Below are positions 6,548 to 8,703 of a stretch of DNA of 8,703 nucleotides, one piece after another. Below the pieces are notes generated by a model. That model was not told the origin of the DNA. It saw only the letters and a program-made list of their open reading frames with translations, and made no database searches. Each line of letters starts with the position of its first letter. Position 1 is the first letter of the stretch. Origin of the DNA: Hyphomicrobiales bacterium (lineage in GTDB: Bacteria > Pseudomonadota > Alphaproteobacteria > Rhizobiales > Beijerinckiaceae); NCBI GenBank assembly GCA_028290125.1, contig JAQGKM010000067.1, forward strand, positions 1-8,703. The letters are read 5' to 3'. The position numbers and the translations under genes were made by a program.

Positions 6548-7087
6548 TCAACGATCCGCTCGCCCGTTTGTGATCCGATCATAAGTGACGAAGACGTAAT
6601 CGGCCTCGTCGCCGGCCTCCCGGTCGGCAAGGTGAGGCTCGCGCCGCGTTTCCTGCCAGTGGCCCGGGTCCATTTCGGGGAAGTAGGTGTCGCCGTCCGG
6701 TTCGAGCGCGACTTCCGTCATTTCGATCCGCGCCGCCTTGTCGAGCGTCTGCCGGTAGATCTCGCCCCCGCCCGCCACAACGATTTCGCCGGCGCCGACA
6801 CGATCGGCCGCAGCCTCGGCGAGCTTGAGCGCAGCCTGAAGGTCGGCGGCGACGAGCACCCCGTCGGGCCGGTACTCCGGATCGCGGGTCAGGACGATCA
6901 TTTCGCGTCCGGGCAGCGGCTTGCCGATGGACTCGAAGGTCTTGCGGCCCATGATCAAGGGCTTGCCCATGGTGCAGCGCCTGAAATGCGCCATGTCGCC
7001 CTTCAGGCGCCAGAGGAGCCGGTTGTCGCCACCGATCACGCCATTGCGCGCCACGGCGACGATGAGAACGAGCGGACGCGCGCTCAT
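6548..7087 (-). CDS. folA: Dihydrofolate reductase
   Basis: FolA reduces dihydrofolate to tetrahydrofolate with NADPH, regenerating the cofactor oxidised by ThyA; it is cytoplasmic and the target of trimethoprim. The 179-residue protein starts MSARPLVLIVAVARNGVIGG. The substrate loop has W26 and the catalytic acid D31, followed by MGKPLIMGRKTFESIGKPLP (about 40-59), the region contacting NADPH and folate. IVVAGGGEIYRQ is the second nucleotide-binding stretch. The loop reads LLWRLKGDM where most family members have LPW.LP.D: Leu25 replaces the usual Pro, and Lys29 replaces the second Pro. The ATG at 7087 overlaps the upstream stop as ATGA and aligns with the family N-terminus. A longer reading from 7135 would add 16 residues inside the GNAT gene and is rejected. 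Confidence 0.95.
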   Translation of the reverse strand: MSARPLVLIVAVARNGVIGGDNRLLWRLKGDMAHFRRCTMGKPLIMGRKTFESIGKPLPGREMIVLTRDPEYRPDGVLVAADLQAALKLAEAAADRVGAGEIVVAGGGEIYRQTLDKAARIEMTEVALEPDGDTYFPEMDPGHWQETRREPHLADREAGDEADYVFVTYDRITNGRADR

Positions 7088-7578
7088 CGCGCCTTGTCCG
7101 CGACGCGCCACAATGACTCGCCGCTCAGCCGGCACATGGTCCAGTCATCCAGCATCTGCGCTCCCTGTGCGCGATAAAATCCGATCGCCGGCTCGTTCCA
7201 GTCGAGTACCGACCATTCGAGCCGCGCGCAATTCTCCGCCACGCACCGCCGCGCGACATGCGCCAGCAAGGCGCGGCCGAACCCATGCCCGCGGTACTTC
7301 GGCCTGACGAATATGTCCTCGACATAGACGCCGTGCCGTCCGCGAAATGTCGAGAATGTATAGAACCACATCGCGAAGCCCACGACGTGATCGCCCGCGC
7401 CTTCCGCCAGATCGCAGAACACGCGGGGCGTGTCGGCGAACAGCGCGTCGCGCAGCATGTCGGCGTCGCCCACGACATCGGCGGTGAGGCGTTCGTAGTC
7501 GGCAAGCTCGCGGACCATCTCGAAGATGAGCGCGCAATCCTCTTCGCGCGCAGCGCGAACGAGTGGCGGTAGGGACAT
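7084..7578 (-). CDS. GNAT-family N-acetyltransferase, SSAT/thialysine acetyltransferase-like
   Basis: A 164-residue acetyl-CoA-dependent acyltransferase. Motif A, with the acetyl-CoA pyrophosphate loop, is VRPKYRGHGFGRALL at 91-105 (RGHGFG at 96-101). It is preceded by FSTFRGRHGVYVEDIFV (75-91) and followed by EWSVLDWNEPAIGFYRAQGA (121-140), with Y135 as a likely general acid. The LADYERL segment near 25-31, the STF-GR-G-Y-ED-FV block and WSVLDWN are hallmarks of the spermidine/spermine and thialysine acetyltransferase branch of GNAT. The substrate is therefore probably a small amine such as a polyamine or thialysine, though this is inferred from family resemblance. ATG at 7578 has AAGGA 6 nt upstream; a TTG one codon earlier is possible but unlikely. 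It begins 12 nt after the thyA stop and its stop overlaps the folA start, so it is cotranscribed between the two. Confidence 0.9.
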   Translation of the reverse strand: MSLPPLVRAAREEDCALIFEMVRELADYERLTADVVGDADMLRDALFADTPRVFCDLAEGAGDHVVGFAMWFYTFSTFRGRHGVYVEDIFVRPKYRGHGFGRALLAHVARRCVAENCARLEWSVLDWNEPAIGFYRAQGAQMLDDWTMCRLSGESLWRVADKAR

Positions 7579-7590
7579 CAAAAGTCCTTC

Positions 7591-8385
7591 TTACACGGCC
7601 ACCGGCGCGCGGATGGCGGGATGCGGATCGTATCCCTCAATCGCGATGTGATCAAAGCGGAAGTCGAAGATCGATGTCACGCCGGGGTCGAGCACGAGCT
7701 TGGGCAAAGCGCGGGGCGCACGCGACAGCAGCAGCTCCGTCTGCTCAAGATGATTAAGATAGAGATGCGCGTCACCGAACGTATGGACGAAATCGCCGAC
7801 GCCGAGGCCTGTCGCCTGCGCGACCATGTGGGTGAGCAGCGCATAGCTCGCGATGTTGAACGGCACGCCGAGGAACACGTCCGCCGACCGCTGATAGAGC
7901 TGGCACGACAGCTTGCCGTCCGCGACGTAGAACTGGAACAGGCAGTGACACGGCGCGAGCTTCATCTTCTCGAGATCGGCGCCGTTCCAGGCCGAGACGA
8001 CGAGCCGCCGCGAATCCGGATTGCGCTTGATCTCGTCGATCACCCACGAGATCTGGTCGCGGGTTTCGCCGCCCGGCGTCGCCCACGAGCGCCACTGCTT
8101 GCCATAGACGGGGCCGAGATCGCCGTTGGCGTCCGCCCACTCGTCCCAGATCGAAACGCCGTTGTCCTTGAGGTAGGCGACGTTGGTGTCGCCGGCGAGG
8201 AACCAGAGCAGTTCGTGGACGATGGATTTCAGATGCAGCTTCTTGGTCGTCACCAGCGGGAAGCCCTCCGCGAGGTCGAAGCGCATCTGATGGCCGAACA
8301 CGGATTTCGTGCCCGTCCCGGTGCGGTCGGCCTTGGTCACGCCCTCGGCGAGGATGCGGCGGAGAAGGTTTTGATACTGGCGCAT
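7591..8385 (-). CDS. thyA: Thymidylate synthase
   Basis: ThyA methylates dUMP to dTMP using 5,10-methylene-THF, releasing DHF for FolA. At 264 residues it matches E. coli ThyA exactly in length, and key residues fall at the same numbers: R21 in the phosphate-binding loop, catalytic C146 in APCHCLFQF, R126-R127, R166 in QRSAD, D169, N177, H207 and Y209. The C-terminus PAIRAPVAV matches the family ending, which closes over the active site. The start MRQYQNLLRRIL (ATG at 8385) is chosen on family alignment and a GAGGA just upstream, although that spacing is short (2-3 nt). In-frame extensions upstream (ATGs at 8403, 8409 and 8451) read into a palindromic repeat and are not credible. It is the first gene of the minus-strand thyA-GNAT-folA-hflK-hflC-degP run. 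Confidence 0.97.
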   Translation of the reverse strand: MRQYQNLLRRILAEGVTKADRTGTGTKSVFGHQMRFDLAEGFPLVTTKKLHLKSIVHELLWFLAGDTNVAYLKDNGVSIWDEWADANGDLGPVYGKQWRSWATPGGETRDQISWVIDEIKRNPDSRRLVVSAWNGADLEKMKLAPCHCLFQFYVADGKLSCQLYQRSADVFLGVPFNIASYALLTHMVAQATGLGVGDFVHTFGDAHLYLNHLEQTELLLSRAPRALPKLVLDPGVTSIFDFRFDHIAIEGYDPHPAIRAPVAV

Positions 8386-8403
8386 GGTCCTCAGGTTTCG
8401 CAT

Positions 8404-8530
8404 CGTCATTGCGAGCGGAGCGAAGCAATCCAGAGCGCCGCGGTCGATCATCAGGCGCTACGGCGACCGTGGACACGGCTCGGATATGCGTCTGTCGCTT
8501 CTGGATTGCTTCGCTTCGCTCGCTATGCGG
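8404..8530. repeat. Diverged intergenic palindromic repeat upstream of thyA
   Basis: The left arm (8404-8434) begins CGTCATTGCGAGCGGAGCGA. The right arm (8500-8530) is its imperfect complement, including CTGGATTGCTTCGCT. The arm sequence is related to the pair at 1480-1761, but the 65-bp centre is different and holds its own dyad AGCGCC...GGCGCT (8434-8439/8454-8459). The outer end of the right arm has decayed (GCTATGCGG for GCAATGACG). The element ends 18 bp from the thyA start codon, so it must form part of the thyA leader or promoter region. Confidence 0.8.
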
Positions 8531-8576
8531 ACTGTGGCGCCACCCTACCCCGGCCAGCCCCGTCCCGGAAGCCGCT

Positions 8577-8601
8577 GAGAAAAAGGGCTTTGGATAAAGC
8601 C
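8577..8601 (-). terminator. Possible minus-strand intrinsic terminator
   Basis: GGCTTT (8586-8591) and AAAGCC (8596-8601) form a perfect 6-bp stem with a 4-nt loop. On the minus strand it is followed by CTTTTTCTC (8585-8577), a U tract. It would stop transcription entering from the right before it reaches thyA. The stem is short and half A-T, so efficiency is uncertain, and no minus-strand gene ending here is visible in the window. Confidence 0.4.
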
Positions 8602-8607
8602 ACGCCC

Positions 8608-8636
8608 CTTCCCGTCCGCCGGTTAAGTCCCTATAT
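8608..8636 (+). promoter_or_regulatory. ssrA: Candidate housekeeping promoter for the putative tmRNA
   Basis: CTATAT at 8631-8636 matches the alphaproteobacterial -10 element. With a 17-bp spacer, CTTCCC at 8608-8613 is a 4/6 match to a CTTGAC-type -35. Transcription would begin at about 8642, directly before the putative RNA and away from thyA. Confidence 0.5.
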
Positions 8637-8641
8637 TCCGT

Positions 8642-8703
8642 GTGCCGTCGCAAGGCGGTCTATGGCGATAAATGGACTCCGTAATAAGCTATCCGGACCC
8701 GGG
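8642..8703 (+). ncRNA. ssrA: Putative permuted tmRNA, 5' part of acceptor piece (partial)
   Basis: No credible protein starts here, and the sequence follows a good -10 box. The last bases, CTATCCGGACCCGGG, resemble the segment leading into the T stem near the 3' end of E. coli tmRNA (TTTCGGACGCGGG, followed there by TTCAACT, the second T-stem strand and CCA). In alphaproteobacteria the tmRNA gene is circularly permuted, so the acceptor piece is encoded first, shortly after the promoter, as seen here. The preceding AATGGACTCCGTAATAAGC is, from memory, typical of this RNA in Rhizobiales. The window ends within the T stem, so the T loop, CCA end, intervening segment and tag-coding piece cannot be seen. 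The exact 5' end is estimated from the promoter. Another structured leader RNA remains possible. Confidence 0.6.

Noticed and set aside
6548..7135. Longer folA start 16 codons upstream of ATG 7087
   Set aside because: The extra residues are Arg-rich, lie inside the GNAT coding region and are absent from the DHFR fold, which begins at about MSARPLVLIVAV.
8386..8451. N-terminal extension of thyA by 22 residues
   Set aside because: The added residues (MIDRGALDCFAPLAMT...) are translated repeat sequence. The family start and 264-residue length fit ATG 8385.
8642..8703. Alternative identity as 6S RNA or a metabolite riboswitch leader
   Set aside because: The CGGACCCGGG ending fits a tmRNA T arm better than 6S RNA or any riboswitch core I know, though the truncation keeps the alternatives open.

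Overview
The window is a GC-rich chromosomal segment that looks like an alphaproteobacterium of the order Rhizobiales (Bradyrhizobium, Rhodopseudomonas or Methylobacterium-like). Three things point there: the conserved gene run thyA / folA / hflK / hflC / degP / serB / miaA; intergenic palindromic repeats whose arms read like CGTCATTGCGAGGAGCGAAG; and, at the right edge, what appears to be the first part of a permuted (two-piece) tmRNA gene. I cannot name a species from sequence alone.

Layout, left to right. Positions 1-548 (minus) hold the N-terminal 182 codons of miaA, which runs off the left edge. serB (584-1477, plus) is divergent from it across only 35 bp. A 307-bp gap between convergent genes (1478-1784) is almost filled by two 124-bp copies of an imperfect palindromic repeat, spaced at exactly 158 bp. 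Then comes a class I SAM methyltransferase of unknown substrate (1785-2552, minus), separated from the next gene by a strong intrinsic terminator. A minus-strand cluster follows, transcribed from right to left: thyA (8385-7591), a GNAT acetyltransferase (7578-7084), folA (7087-6548), hflK (6465-5311), hflC (5314-4337) and degP (4189-2639). Two ATGA overlaps (GNAT/folA and hflK/hflC) indicate translational coupling. The hflC-degP spacer can form several hairpins. Upstream of thyA lies a third, diverged palindromic repeat, then a possible minus-strand terminator and a plus-strand promoter leading into the putative tmRNA acceptor segment cut by the right edge.

How the genes work together: thyA and folA form the dTMP/folate cycle (ThyA oxidises methylene-THF to DHF; FolA reduces DHF back to THF). 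hflK, hflC and degP form an envelope protein quality-control block (the HflKC scaffold of the FtsH protease in the inner membrane, and a periplasmic HtrA-type protease/chaperone). serB makes L-serine, the one-carbon donor that recharges THF, and miaA modifies tRNA at A37. A tmRNA next door would fit the proteolysis theme, since its tag marks proteins for degradation.

This is mostly conserved housekeeping DNA. I see no new defence, mobile or biosynthetic system. The most useful second looks are the edge-truncated tmRNA, the paired repeat array, the methyltransferase wedged behind a terminator, and the unusual substrate-loop sequence of the DHFR.
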